A model generated the notes under the pieces. It worked only from the letters and a program-made list of their open reading frames with translations. It was not told the DNA's origin and ran no database searches. Both the position numbers and the translations under genes were made by a program. A stretch of 64,000 bases of DNA, from the NCBI GenBank assembly GCA_964476155.1, contig CAYYYS010000003.1:1-64000 (forward strand), read 5' to 3'. Positions 33,805 to 43,042 of the stretch are shown here, piece after piece (the stretch's first letter is position 1; each line of letters starts with the position of its first letter). Origin of the DNA: JAHIYU01 sp964476155 (GTDB lineage: Bacteria > Krumholzibacteriota > Krumholzibacteriia > LZORAL124-64-63).

Positions 33805-36440
33805 TGGCCTTGCTCCGCTCGAAGTCCGACGTGAGTGAGTGCCACTGTCGGCAACCAGCCGTTCCACTCGCCGCCCAATGTCACCTGGGACCAGTCGTCG
33901 CGGCGTGCCTTCACCTGCAGGGTCAAACCGTCGTGTACCTGGAAAACCACGGGGAACGAGGTTTCCGGTCCGCTGCGCACATCGGCCTCGGCAACCACGA
34001 CAACCGCCACATCCTTTACGCGGTGATCGTACCAACGCCAGGCGGAGTTGGCCAGGACGGCCAGCAGGACAAAGCCCGAGGCTATCCCCAATCGACGCAT
34101 GGCTGGCGTCCAGCCCGTGCGCCACCAGGCCCAGGCAATGACCAGGGCCGCGAACCAGAGCGCCGCGATCAACAGCAGACAGAGTTCGTCCAGGGACAGG
34201 GCGGCCAGGATCGCACCCAGTTGCCGGATCACCGGCGGCAGGGGCGCGCCTTCGAGCTCGATGTCCCGGGTATGGGATCGCACCCAGGCCAGATTGGCCC
34301 TGATATCCGGGTCCCGTGGTGCGAGACGACTTGCCCGCAGATAGTTGGCGACGGCGTAGCCCAATTCGCCACGCCGGGCGCGGGCATTGCCCAGGTTGTA
34401 GTAGACATCCGCGTCATGACTGACCGCCGCGGCCGCCTCGAAGCGGGCGACGGCTTCACCAAGATCACCGTCGGTATAGGCGCGCACGCCTTCGGCCATC
34501 AGACGCATGGGATCAGCGCCGGGGCCGGTTCCCGCTTCCTGTGCCGAGACCTCGCCTCCCATCGTGATTCCGAGCACCATCAACGAGACGAGCAGACACT
34601 TCAACACGACCACGGGAGCCTTGACGGCCGCCGCCGCCAGGGTCGCCAGCAGCGACTCGGCTTCCGTCGCCAAATCCATACCGGACTGTTCCGACTCGAC
34701 CAGGCCATAGCGAACCGCCTCGCAACGCGTCACCAAATCGACAAGGCTTTCGCCCGTTTCGACTCGTCCGATACGAGTCGCATATTCGAGGATGTGGGAC
34801 GATTTCATGCCGGCCGATGACCGCCCGGTCTTGTCCGCGACGAAACCGTAGACGGCACCGATGATCCGCGCACCGACATCCGGGCCTCGACCATCCCGTT
34901 TCGACACACGCAGGCTGGACCGGGCTCGACGCCAGGCCCCCCGCCGGCGTGTGCCGAGGGGATCGCGCAAACGCGACGCTTCGCGCGATAGTTGTAACCG
35001 CAACACGCCCAACAACACCACCGGCGCCAACAGCACCACCCACCATATCGGGCTCGCCGTCAGCGAGGCTCGACGCGTGCGGAGACCCCGGGTAACCGGA
35101 TGAGCAAAGCGGAGATCATGCGCCAAGCGGGCAATTTCGGTTCGCAAGGCACGGCCCGGCGAGTCGCCCGCCACGGGTCGGTCCCCGGCCCGAACGAAGA
35201 GTGAACCGAGCTTGCGCGACACCGAGGCGTAGGTAGCCGACGACGGATCGAAATACACGACCTCGACCGGGGGCAGCACCAGCACCCCCTCCGCCAGGGG
35301 GATCAGAACCTTCTCCTGGGTGAGTCGGCTGAACATGCGTCCGTGATCCTTCTTGGTATCCAGACCACCGCCGGCCTCGTGGCTTTGTACGGATTCCGGA
35401 GCCTGCCAAGACAATTCCGAAATGCTCTTGAGGGATCCGTCGGCCCCCAGGGACAGCGACAGGCTGACCGGTTCGCCACGCGGTACGGTATCCAGATCCA
35501 CCTTCGCGGTCAGATCCACCTGACGTGAAACGAGACCGGAAAAACCGGCCGGTCGCGGCAGCGGCAGGGCTTGCGCCGTGATCGCGACGTCACCGGTGGA
35601 CAACTCGCGAGGGGCCGAGCGCGATCGCCGACGGCGGGAGGAAAAGAAGTCGGCAAATGGAACAGCCGGTATGGTCACCCGCGCCGGCTCGATGGTCAAC
35701 ACGCCGGGGCGCGTGGGAAAGAGTGCGTAACGGATCTCGGTGATCTCGTAACGCTGGCCGTCGATGACGTCCTGATAGTTGCGGTTCGGCGGCAGATCCT
35801 CACGCCAGAAACCCTCGGTGCGCGGGGGGGTGTACTGGGGACGGTCGAGCCCGCGAGCGTAAGGGTTCGCATGGTACCGAAAAACCAGCACGATCTGCTC
35901 GCCCACATAGGCCGTGTCGCGATCCACGGTCAGAGTGACGAAGTGATCGTCGCCGGGCCCCGGCGCTCCGGCGTCGGCTCCCGTGGACGATGTGGACTGC
36001 GATTGCCCGAGCCCGCCCCGTCCCCCCGTTCCCTTGTCGGCAACCCGAATGGTGATCGCCTTGCTGCGCACCTTTTCGCCGTCGACCTCCGCCTCGAAGG
36101 CCGGCACTTGCACGTCCTGGTCGCCTTCTATTCGCAGGTAGTAGGTCCACGCGACAGACGTGGAGACCGCCCCGTTGACCATCTGGAAGTTCTGGCTGGT
36201 ACCGCCCCGGCTCACCGTGACGCCGGCAATCGCGGGCAGGTCGGGGGCCGGCAGGTCACGACTCTCTCCCGTCAGGGTGATTGTCAGCAGCACCTGGTCG
36301 CCGCGGGACGCTTCGGATCGATCGACGGCCGCCGTCAGATCGGCGGCGGCCGCAGCCCCGGCGGTCATTGACAGACAGACCAGAACCGGCACGACGCACC
36401 ATCGTGTGACCCGCCACAGAATCGATCGCCCGTGATTCAT
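33801..36440 (-). CDS. BatD-BatE fusion: oxygen-tolerance-type protein with TPR and SH3-like domain
   Basis: An 879-residue protein joining two normally separate Bat proteins. Signal peptide at residues about 15-33, then BatD Ig-like repeats (LTAAVDRSEASRGDQVLLTI; FVTLTVDRDTAYVGEQIVLVF), then a membrane helix SPIWWVVLLAPVVLLGVL near 465. After a linker there is a second signal-like hydrophobic stretch (CLLVSLMVLGITMGG, about 605-625), a TPR domain (YYNLGNARARRGELGYAVANYL), two helices, and a C-terminal SH3-like region (ADVRSGPETSFPVVFQVHDG). Bat proteins (Bacteroides aerotolerance) act at the envelope in stress or spirochaete fitness. The gene starts 3 nt after the BatB-BatC stop. Confidence 0.88.
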   Translation of the reverse strand: MNHGRSILWRVTRWCVVPVLVCLSMTAGAAAAADLTAAVDRSEASRGDQVLLTITLTGESRDLPAPDLPAIAGVTVSRGGTSQNFQMVNGAVSTSVAWTYYLRIEGDQDVQVPAFEAEVDGEKVRSKAITIRVADKGTGGRGGLGQSQSTSSTGADAGAPGPGDDHFVTLTVDRDTAYVGEQIVLVFRYHANPYARGLDRPQYTPPRTEGFWREDLPPNRNYQDVIDGQRYEITEIRYALFPTRPGVLTIEPARVTIPAVPFADFFSSRRRRSRSAPRELSTGDVAITAQALPLPRPAGFSGLVSRQVDLTAKVDLDTVPRGEPVSLSLSLGADGSLKSISELSWQAPESVQSHEAGGGLDTKKDHGRMFSRLTQEKVLIPLAEGVLVLPPVEVVYFDPSSATYASVSRKLGSLFVRAGDRPVAGDSPGRALRTEIARLAHDLRFAHPVTRGLRTRRASLTASPIWWVVLLAPVVLLGVLRLQLSREASRLRDPLGTRRRGAWRRARSSLRVSKRDGRGPDVGARIIGAVYGFVADKTGRSSAGMKSSHILEYATRIGRVETGESLVDLVTRCEAVRYGLVESEQSGMDLATEAESLLATLAAAAVKAPVVVLKCLLVSLMVLGITMGGEVSAQEAGTGPGADPMRLMAEGVRAYTDGDLGEAVARFEAAAAVSHDADVYYNLGNARARRGELGYAVANYLRASRLAPRDPDIRANLAWVRSHTRDIELEGAPLPPVIRQLGAILAALSLDELCLLLIAALWFAALVIAWAWWRTGWTPAMRRLGIASGFVLLAVLANSAWRWYDHRVKDVAVVVVAEADVRSGPETSFPVVFQVHDGLTLQVKARRDDWSQVTLGGEWNGWLPTVALTHVGLRAEQGQ

Positions 36441-36443
36441 CCC

Positions 36444-38285
36444 CTACCACCGCTTTCCGCTGGTTGCCGGTTGCCCTTTCAGGCGTTTCTGCAACGATTT
36501 CCGCAATTCCTCTTCGTCCCGGTCCAGGGCTTTCAGGATGGATAACGCGCGCTCCCGGGAGAGTTCCTCCTCGGTCGGCTGCTGGTCTTCACCCTCTTTG
36601 GGTTCGGCTTCATCAGGCTGCCGGTCTTCCTGCTGATCCTCGGCCTCGGACTGGTCCTGTTGCTCTTGCTGTTCGGACTCGTCCTGACCATCCTGCTGTT
36701 GTTGCTGATCCTGCTGCTGCTGTTGATCCCCCTGCTCGCCGTCCTGCTGTTGCTGCTGGTCGCCCTCTTCGCCGTCCTCTGACTGTTGCGAATCTTGGGA
36801 CTGTTGTTCCTGGGGCGGTTGTTGTTCCATCATACGTACCGCATACTCTAGGTTGCGCAACGTATCCGAACGATCGGGCTCCAGGGAGAGTGATCGACGC
36901 AGCTGTTCGATCGCGCGGGCCGGATCGGCGGCGGTCAGGGCGTCGGTCCCCGCATTGTAGAGGGCTTCGGCGCACAACTCCGGATCATCGGACAAGGCCA
37001 AGACCCTTGAAAACTCGCGGGCGGCATCCTCGTGTCGCGCGAGTCGGGACATGACCGCTCCCACGGCCAGGGCGAGACGCGGGTCGTCCGGAGCCAGGGC
37101 GCGCGCCTCCTGGAACGCGCTCAAGGCGGACTCGTAATCACCGGCCTGATACCGTTCCAGACCGCGAGCCGCGGCCGCGGCTCCCGCGGGTTGCAGGATA
37201 TTCGCCTGGGCCGCGGCGGGCGCCAGGATCGCGATCAGCAGTATGCCGACAGCGACGGTCCGGGCCACGGGACGAGTGAAACGGCGGGCACGAACCAGTG
37301 TCCAGGCCCATAGACAGGCGAAGGCAAGTGCCAGCGGCCAAACGAAGCGGTCCTGATACTGGCTCACGTGTCGTCCAGCGAGATCCCGTTCCCCCAAACC
37401 GGCGATGAGCGTACGCAGCCCCTCGACATCAAGACCCCGGGCACCGATACGGAACAGGGCCCCCTCGCCGTAGTCGGCCAGCTGCTGCAGGGACGTCAGG
37501 TCCAGTCGACTCATGACCACCTTGCCCGTGTCGTCCTTCATGTAGCCGGCCGCGGCGGAGTCGTCGCCGGGCAGAGGGATGAGTCCGCCCGTCTCTTCGC
37601 CTACACCGACCGGTATGATGGCGATGCCCCGCTCGCGGCAATGGGCCGCGGCGTCCTGCCATCCCCCTTCGAGATCCTCGCCGTCGGTGACCAGCAGGAT
37701 CGCGCGACGCGATGCGGCCACGCCCTCGTCGGCGCCGCTGTCCAGCAGGTCCGCTCCGACGGTCAAGGCAGCGCCGATGGCCGTGCCCTGGGTCGAAATC
37801 ATGTCCGGGTCGGCCATACGCAGGAAGAGCTGCGCCGTTCCCAGATCCAGCGTCAGCGGACACTGGACGAACGCCTGGCCGGCAAAGAGGACGAGGCCCA
37901 CGCGTCCCCGATCGAACCCCTCGAGCAACGTCCCCAACTCGGCGCGCGCCCGGGCCAGACGGTTGGGCACCACGTCCTCGGCCCGCATGGAATTGGAGAT
38001 GTCGAGAGCGATCACCACATCGGTGCCACGCTGTTGAACCACGATCTCGTTCGCACCCCACTGGGGCCGCGCGAGCGCCACGATCAGACATGTCAGTCCC
38101 ATCAGGACGAAGAATCGTCGCCACTGTCGCGCCGCCGGCGGCAGGTGCTCGACATGCTCACCGGCCCGGGGACCCAACAACGCAGCGAGGCGATTCCGCG
38201 CACGCCCGTCCCCCCAGCGCAACCACAGCCAGAGGAGTGGGGTCAGGCCCAGCAACATCAGCCAATGTCCGGCGGCGAATTTCAA
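36444..38285 (-). CDS. BatB-BatC fusion: VWA membrane protein with TPR and Gln/Asp-rich tail
   Basis: A 613-residue protein. Residues 5-75 include two membrane helices, then a VWA domain with the MIDAS DISNS (about 94-98), ARAELGTLLEGF, LFAGQAFVQCPLTLD, and ILLVTDGEDLEGG. A third helix near 310-330 is followed by a signal-like segment (AVGILLIAILAPAAAQA) and a BatC-type TPR domain (YQAGDYESALSAFQEA; ALYNAGTDALTAADPARAIEQL). The last 130 residues hold a very Gln/Glu/Asp-rich low-complexity tract, typical of BatC-like tails, ending in a charged helix. The VWA domain is predicted to bind divalent metal and protein partners. Fusion of BatB and BatC occurs in some FCB genomes. Confidence 0.9.
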   Translation of the reverse strand: MKFAAGHWLMLLGLTPLLWLWLRWGDGRARNRLAALLGPRAGEHVEHLPPAARQWRRFFVLMGLTCLIVALARPQWGANEIVVQQRGTDVVIALDISNSMRAEDVVPNRLARARAELGTLLEGFDRGRVGLVLFAGQAFVQCPLTLDLGTAQLFLRMADPDMISTQGTAIGAALTVGADLLDSGADEGVAASRRAILLVTDGEDLEGGWQDAAAHCRERGIAIIPVGVGEETGGLIPLPGDDSAAAGYMKDDTGKVVMSRLDLTSLQQLADYGEGALFRIGARGLDVEGLRTLIAGLGERDLAGRHVSQYQDRFVWPLALAFACLWAWTLVRARRFTRPVARTVAVGILLIAILAPAAAQANILQPAGAAAAARGLERYQAGDYESALSAFQEARALAPDDPRLALAVGAVMSRLARHEDAAREFSRVLALSDDPELCAEALYNAGTDALTAADPARAIEQLRRSLSLEPDRSDTLRNLEYAVRMMEQQPPQEQQSQDSQQSEDGEEGDQQQQQDGEQGDQQQQQDQQQQQDGQDESEQQEQQDQSEAEDQQEDRQPDEAEPKEGEDQQPTEEELSRERALSILKALDRDEEELRKSLQKRLKGQPATSGKRW

Positions 38286-38324
38286 TTAAACTCCTCTGCG
38301 ATCCCGATCGTGTCGGGGATGGGC

Positions 38325-39314
38325 TCAAGGTACACGACGCAACCAGACGGCCCCGAGCAACACGTCCAACAACAGGATGACCAGGGCGGGCATGACGAAC
38401 CAGGCCATCCGCTCCTCATACCAGGTCGTCACGGTCGTCTTGTAGCGGCTGGTCTCCAACTCGTCGATTGTCGCGAAGATGCGCGCCAGGGTCTCGGCAT
38501 CCACGGCGCGGAAGTACTCGCCGTCGGTAACGCGGGCGATCTCGCGCAACAGATCTTCGTCCAGGGGCATCTCCACCATACGCGTGCGACGCCCCATCAA
38601 ACCGCGATCGTTCGGGAACGGCACCTTGCCGTGCTTGCCGACCCCCACGGTGTAGACCCGCACGCCCAGCGTACGCGCGAGTTCGGCGGCCGTTTCCGGC
38701 TCGAGGGTGGGAACGTTGTTGCTCCCGTCGGTCAGCAGGATGATCGTGCGGCTGGCGGCTTCCGAATGACGCAGCCGGTTGACGGCCGTGGCCAGGCCGA
38801 GCCCGATGGCGGTGCCGTCCTCGATCAACCCGATCTGGACCTCGTCCAGGAAGCCGGTGAGGATGGATCGATCCAGGGTCAACGGACATTGTGTGAAGGC
38901 GCGCGAGGCGAAGACAACCAGTCCGACACGATCCTCGGTACGCCCCATGATGAAGTCGCGGATGATCGACTTGGCGACTTCCAAGCGGTTGTCAGGCTGG
39001 AAGTCGAGGGCGCGCATGCTGCCGCTGATATCCAGGGCCACGACGATATCGATTCCCTCACCCTCGACCTCGTGCAGGTTGTACACGTCGCGCGGACGGG
39101 CCAGAGCGACGACCAGCAAAAGCAGGGCAAAGACACGCAACCAGGGTGTCACCCGGCGCAGTTTTTCGCGTAGACCGGTCCCGACGTCCTTCATCAGGGC
39201 CAGATGGGGATGGCGCAAGGCGGCCGTGTCGGCACGGCGTCTCCGCATCAGGATTGCGATCACGACGACCGGCAACGCCAGGGCCAAAACCTCGGGATGG
39301 GCCAGCTCAAACAT
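38325..39314 (-). CDS. batA: BatA: VWA-domain membrane protein
   Basis: A 329-residue protein with N-terminal helix pair (ALALPVVVIAILM; VFALLLLVVALARPRD), a VWA domain with MIDAS DISGS, FASRAFTQCPLTLD, TAIGLGLATAVNRL and ILLTDGSNN, and a C-terminal anchor (VMPALVILLLDVLLGAVWL). This is the usual BatA topology. The start at 39314 has GGGAGG 6 nt upstream and overlaps the end of the DUF4381-like gene by 8 bp. BatA and the neighbouring BatB-BatC share sequence blocks such as QCPLTLD and are paralogues. Confidence 0.92.
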   Translation of the reverse strand: MFELAHPEVLALALPVVVIAILMRRRRADTAALRHPHLALMKDVGTGLREKLRRVTPWLRVFALLLLVVALARPRDVYNLHEVEGEGIDIVVALDISGSMRALDFQPDNRLEVAKSIIRDFIMGRTEDRVGLVVFASRAFTQCPLTLDRSILTGFLDEVQIGLIEDGTAIGLGLATAVNRLRHSEAASRTIILLTDGSNNVPTLEPETAAELARTLGVRVYTVGVGKHGKVPFPNDRGLMGRRTRMVEMPLDEDLLREIARVTDGEYFRAVDAETLARIFATIDELETSRYKTTVTTWYEERMAWFVMPALVILLLDVLLGAVWLRRVP

Positions 39315-40326
39315 GGCCACCTCCCGATCCGGCAGGCCCCGTATGCGGGACCTGCTCATCCAGGCGATTCCAGCAGCGACTCGCCTCGACTTCAAGGACG
39401 GCGGGAACATGAGTCTGCACCGCCATCACCCGGTTCTCGGCCACCATATCCATCACTTCGCGCAGGAACTCGTGACAAGGCCGCGTGGCCACCTCGCCCG
39501 GCGAGAACCGCTGCTGATCGCACCGGCCCAGGATGTCGACGACACCCTGTCCCAGTCGGGTCGGATACGATCGCTCCGCGAGAGCTGTCAGGATCTCCTC
39601 GGGTGTCATCTCCACGGCCTTGAGGTGGTAGCGACCCGCGAGGAAACGGCGGAAGATCACGTCTAACTCGTGCAGGAAGGCGCGCCCTTCCCCGCGGGCG
39701 GCCAGACCGCCGTCATGAAGTCCGCACAGGTCGATGACCGTCTGCATCCAGGCGGGGGGCGGCAGGGGATCGCTGTACAGGTCCACACCCTCGGCTTCAC
39801 GTCGCCAGCGCCGGTACAGCAGCAGCAGACCCGCGGCGATCAGCACCGCCAGCAGGAGTCGCCACCAGTACCAACCGAGTCGACGCGGGTCCCTGAGCGG
39901 CGCGGGCTGATCGGCCTGCCCCAACCGTCCGACCACATGGAAGATCTCTTCGGTCCGCGGTCCATCCGCCCAGACGATCCGGAACGGTCCGGCCCTCATG
40001 AGCCGCAATCTCAGGATTACTTCGTCTTCGGCGGAACGATCGCGGGCGGTCACTTCGGCCCAGGCTGTCGGACAGGACAGCGAGTCCAGCACCGTAGTCT
40101 GCGACGGATTCACTAAGGCACAGACAACGCTGATTTCCCCACCGAATAGCACGGAATCCGGCCCGGCCGAACGCAGGACGAGCCGTGGGGCGTCCTCCGG
40201 CATGGCCAGGGTCAGATCAACGGTGTCGGGTGGTGCAGCGGCAGGTGCACCGACCTGGGCCCCCGCCTGGACGGCGCAGAGCCACAGTGTCATGCCGAAA
40301 ACGATTGTGCCGATCTCCCGTCTCAC
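39307..40326 (-). CDS. DUF4381-like exported/membrane protein of the Bat operon
   Basis: A 339-residue protein with signal peptide (residues 1-24), an N-terminal beta domain (about 35-130; RLVLRSAGPDSVLFGGEISV) that resembles a BatD Ig-like unit, a single membrane helix (RLLLAVLIAAGLLLLYRRW, near 155-172) and a cytoplasmic domain of about 150 residues (VIDLCGLHDGG, FLHELDVIFRRFLAGRY, MTPEEILTAL) like DUF4381 proteins that sit between DUF58 and BatA genes. The start is GTG at 40326, overlapping the DUF58 stop (GTGA). Role unproven; by position it probably links the DUF58 protein to the VWA proteins. Confidence 0.78.
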   Translation of the reverse strand: MRREIGTIVFGMTLWLCAVQAGAQVGAPAAAPPDTVDLTLAMPEDAPRLVLRSAGPDSVLFGGEISVVCALVNPSQTTVLDSLSCPTAWAEVTARDRSAEDEVILRLRLMRAGPFRIVWADGPRTEEIFHVVGRLGQADQPAPLRDPRRLGWYWWRLLLAVLIAAGLLLLYRRWRREAEGVDLYSDPLPPPAWMQTVIDLCGLHDGGLAARGEGRAFLHELDVIFRRFLAGRYHLKAVEMTPEEILTALAERSYPTRLGQGVVDILGRCDQQRFSPGEVATRPCHEFLREVMDMVAENRVMAVQTHVPAVLEVEASRCWNRLDEQVPHTGPAGSGGGHV

Positions 40327-41276
40327 AACCGCCTCCCGGCCCGGCGCACGCGTCGCATGAAAAACCGGCGTAGGGGGTCCACATAGGACCGAGTGGTGTC
40401 AATGTCGATCACATCCATGCGCGAGCGTCTGAAGAGGTCGGTCAAACCACGATCATGGGCTTCGGCATTACTCTTGAGGGCTTCCCTGACCTCGGATCGT
40501 GACGTGTCGACCAGCTGTTCACGCCCCGTTTCCGCATCGATCCAGCGCACCAAGCCGGCGCCACCTGGATCCGTTTCGCGAGGATCGCGAACCCGAACGG
40601 CCACCATGTCGTGACGTCGCGCCACGACCTGCAGGGGACGTTCGAAACCCTCGGCCCAGAAATCGGAGACCAGGAAGATGGTGGTCTTGCGCTTGAGGAC
40701 AGACCCCAACAACTCCAGGGGCGCGGCGATCTCCGTGCCGACACCCTCGGCCTCGGCGGCCAACAGCTCGCGGATGATACGCAACACGTGTCCGCGTCCC
40801 CGAGCGGGTGGGATGTAGAGTTCGACCCGATCCGAGAAAAGCACCAGGCCGACCTTGTCACGATTGGACGTGGCCGACATGGCCAGCACGCCGCACAGCT
40901 CGGCCGCCATTTCCAGCCGCGTCTGGTCGCCGGACCCGAAACGGCCGGACCGACTCACGTCCACGGCGAGCATGACGGTCAGCTCTCGTTCCTCGTCGAA
41001 CTGCTTCACGTGGGGCGCGTCCGCCCGGGCGGTGACGTTCCAGTCGATCGACCGCACATCGTCGCCGGGCACGTACTCGCGCACTTCGCGAAACTCGACG
41101 CCGCGACCCTTGAACACGGAGTGGTACTCACCGGAGAAGGTCTCGTCCACGAGACGGCGGGCCCGGATCTCGATCCGCCGTACCGCTTCGAGCATTTGGG
41201 GCGTGATGGCGCCGCGGTCCCCGGGGACCGCCGGTGCGTCGTCGCTCCTGTCGGGTCTTCTAAGGAACTTCCACAT
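40323..41276 (-). CDS. DUF58-domain protein of the MoxR/Bat operon
   Basis: A 317-residue soluble protein. The DUF58 signature is GEYHSVFKGRGVEFREVREYVPGDDVRSIDWNVTAR in two overlapping blocks, followed by a VWA-like fold: MLAVDVSRSGRFG, VGLVLFSDRVELYIPP, IFLVSDFWAEGFE. Such proteins accompany MoxR AAA+ ATPases and Bat VWA proteins and may recruit the ATPase to its substrates. The start at 41276 overlaps the end of moxR by 17 bp and the stop overlaps the next gene (GTGA), so the whole block is translationally coupled. Confidence 0.92.
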   Translation of the reverse strand: MWKFLRRPDRSDDAPAVPGDRGAITPQMLEAVRRIEIRARRLVDETFSGEYHSVFKGRGVEFREVREYVPGDDVRSIDWNVTARADAPHVKQFDEERELTVMLAVDVSRSGRFGSGDQTRLEMAAELCGVLAMSATSNRDKVGLVLFSDRVELYIPPARGRGHVLRIIRELLAAEAEGVGTEIAAPLELLGSVLKRKTTIFLVSDFWAEGFERPLQVVARRHDMVAVRVRDPRETDPGGAGLVRWIDAETGREQLVDTSRSEVREALKSNAEAHDRGLTDLFRRSRMDVIDIDTTRSYVDPLRRFFMRRVRRAGRRL

Positions 41277-42240
41277 GATCCAGGAGCCGGTCGATGATGT
41301 CGTCGCTGGTCAACTGCTCGGCCTCGGCCTCGTAGGTCACCAGAATTCGATGGCGCAGGACGGCGTGTGCCGCCGTCTTCACATCCTCGGGCACCACGAA
41401 GGCGCGGCCAGACATCAGAGCCCGGGCTCGCGACGTCTGGGCCAGGGCCAATGTGGCTCGGGGCGAGGCCCCGTAGGCGATCAGGGCCGCCGCGTCCAGG
41501 CCATAGGCCGACGGATCACGGGTCGCGAACACCAGATCCAGAATGTAGTCCTTGATCTTCTCGTCCACGAAGACGCCGCTGACCGCCGCGCGCAAGGCGC
41601 GGATCTCATCCGGCCCCAGGACGGGATTCACGCGTGGCGGCATCTTGCCGGCCATGCGCTCCAGGATGATCCGCTCCTCGTCGCGGGTCGGATAGCCGAC
41701 ATGGAGTTTAAGCAGGAAGCGGTCGATCTGCGCCTCCGGCAACGGGTAGGTCCCCTCCTGCTCGATGGGATTCTGGGTCGCCAGAACCAGGAACGGATCA
41801 GCCATGGCAAAGGTCTCCTCGCCGATGGTGACCTGACGTTCCTGCATGGCCTCGAGCAAAGCGCTCTGCACCTTGGCCGGGGCACGGTTGATCTCGTCGG
41901 CGAGGATGATGTTGCTGAAGATGGGCCCCTTCTTGACGGTGAAGGACCCGGTCTCGTGACGATAGATGGTGGTACCGACAATGTCCGCCGGCAGCAGGTC
42001 GGGCGTGAACTGGATGCGTTGGAAACCCGTGTCCAAAACACCCGCGAGGGTCTGGACAGCCAGGGTCTTGGCCAGACCGGGCACACCTTCGAGCAGGATG
42101 TGTCCGCCGGTCAACAACCCCAGTAGCAACCCCTCGAGCATGGGGCGTTGCCCCACGACCACCTTGCCGGCTTCGGCAAGCACTTCCTCCAATCGCCGCG
42201 ACACGTCTTCGACGTGGGCGGTATCCAGACTATCGGTCAC
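41260..42240 (-). CDS. MoxR-family AAA+ ATPase
   Basis: A 326-residue ATPase, first gene of the Bat operon. Walker A is GVPGLAKT (with Leu and Ala as usual in MoxR), Walker B is IILADEINRAP, and sensor 1 VLATQNPIEQEGTYPLPEAQIDRF follows in blocks; the lid domain contains GASPRATLALAQTSRARAL. MoxR ATPases remodel or activate protein complexes, often with VWA partners that recruit substrates, here DUF58, BatA and BatB-BatC. The proposed start is GTG at 42240, preceded by AAGGAG 9 nt upstream; the longer frame up to 42456 runs through the promoter region and is rejected. Confidence 0.93.
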   Translation of the reverse strand: MTDSLDTAHVEDVSRRLEEVLAEAGKVVVGQRPMLEGLLLGLLTGGHILLEGVPGLAKTLAVQTLAGVLDTGFQRIQFTPDLLPADIVGTTIYRHETGSFTVKKGPIFSNIILADEINRAPAKVQSALLEAMQERQVTIGEETFAMADPFLVLATQNPIEQEGTYPLPEAQIDRFLLKLHVGYPTRDEERIILERMAGKMPPRVNPVLGPDEIRALRAAVSGVFVDEKIKDYILDLVFATRDPSAYGLDAAALIAYGASPRATLALAQTSRARALMSGRAFVVPEDVKTAAHAVLRHRILVTYEAEAEQLTSDDIIDRLLDHVEVP

Positions 42241-42440
42241 TGGTCGGATCTCCTTGCTGAGTGGGATGCCCCGTAATACACACGGCGCGATTCTACACAC
42301 GACGGCGATGCCGGTTCCGGATCGGCACGCACTTCCCGGCTCAGTAGAGTAAGTGATGGAATTGGACTTGCCAAGCGGCGGGAAAAAGCGTTGTATGGTC
42401 GCATCGTGTCCCGGAACGGTCCCTTGCCACGGAGAGTGAC

Positions 42441-42722
42441 GTGCGACTGTCGCCAAACAAGATCGACTTCCTTGCCGAAAAAGTACTCGAGATGATCGAG
42501 CGGGCCCCGGAAGTCCACATTCAAACCAACCCCGATCTCGTGTATCGCGTCATCGCCGACACTTTCTACGAGGACATCCGCGCCGAGGAAGAGATCGACG
42601 AAGAGGTTGACGAGCTCCTCAAGGCACACAACAGCGAGATCCGAGCCATGGACATGGATTACGGCGCTCTACGCGCCAAGATGAAGCGTGAGATCTGCAA
42701 GAAGCACGGCTTCATTCTCTGA
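42441..42722 (+). CDS. DUF507 family protein, copy 1
   Basis: A 93-residue small acidic/basic helical protein, MRLSPNKIDFLAEKVLEMIE then YRVIADTFYEDIRAEEEIDEE and a C-terminal ICKKHGFIL. The ending resembles YVLY/FIL of the second copy. DUF507 proteins occur in delta-group and FCB bacteria, often as tandem pairs; no function is known. The start is GTG at 42441 with GGAGAG upstream. The second copy begins 24 nt after its stop, and a glycosyltransferase follows, all on the plus strand. The moxR operon is divergent with 200 bp between the starts. Confidence 0.82.
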   Translation: MRLSPNKIDFLAEKVLEMIERAPEVHIQTNPDLVYRVIADTFYEDIRAEEEIDEEVDELLKAHNSEIRAMDMDYGALRAKMKREICKKHGFIL

Positions 42723-42746
42723 CCGGAATCGCCAGGAGTACCGACC

Positions 42747-43031
42747 ATGAGGCTTTCCGAAGAACGTATCGAGAAGATCTCCGCCGAAATCGTCAACACG
42801 CTGTTGAACGAGGAGCATGTGGATCTCGAGCTGGCCGAAGACCGCTTCGGCTTCCTTATCGAATGCAAGCTCACCGAGCTGTTCCGCGTCGAGGACGAGA
42901 TCGACGAGGAAGCCGCGGCCTGGATCCACCAGAATAAATCCTATCTCGAAGACGGAACGCCGGATTTCGAAGTGGAGCTCGAGAAGGTCAAGAAGGACCT
43001 GGCCGACTCCAAGGGCTACGTTCTCTATTGA
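42747..43031 (+). CDS. DUF507 family protein, copy 2
   Basis: A 94-residue paralogue of the preceding protein. Both begin MRLS, share the block EDEIDEE, and end in a KGYVLY/HGFIL-like motif, so they arose by tandem duplication but are now divergent. They may form a heterodimer, which is inference. AGGAG precedes the ATG with good spacing. The downstream glycosyltransferase begins 12-15 nt after the stop, so it is probably cotranscribed. Confidence 0.82.
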   Translation: MRLSEERIEKISAEIVNTLLNEEHVDLELAEDRFGFLIECKLTELFRVEDEIDEEAAAWIHQNKSYLEDGTPDFEVELEKVKKDLADSKGYVLY

Positions 43032-43042
43032 CTCGATGCACC

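Noticed and set aside
33805..34125. N-terminal extension of the glycosyltransferase into batD-batE
   Set aside because: The extension overlaps conserved coding sequence in another frame, has no family similarity, and the ATGA overlap at 33801-33804 gives a natural start.
37368..39173. 601-codon plus-strand frame across batA and batB-C
   Set aside because: Antisense shadow in GC-rich DNA; no motif, no ribosome site, and the opposite strand holds two VWA proteins.
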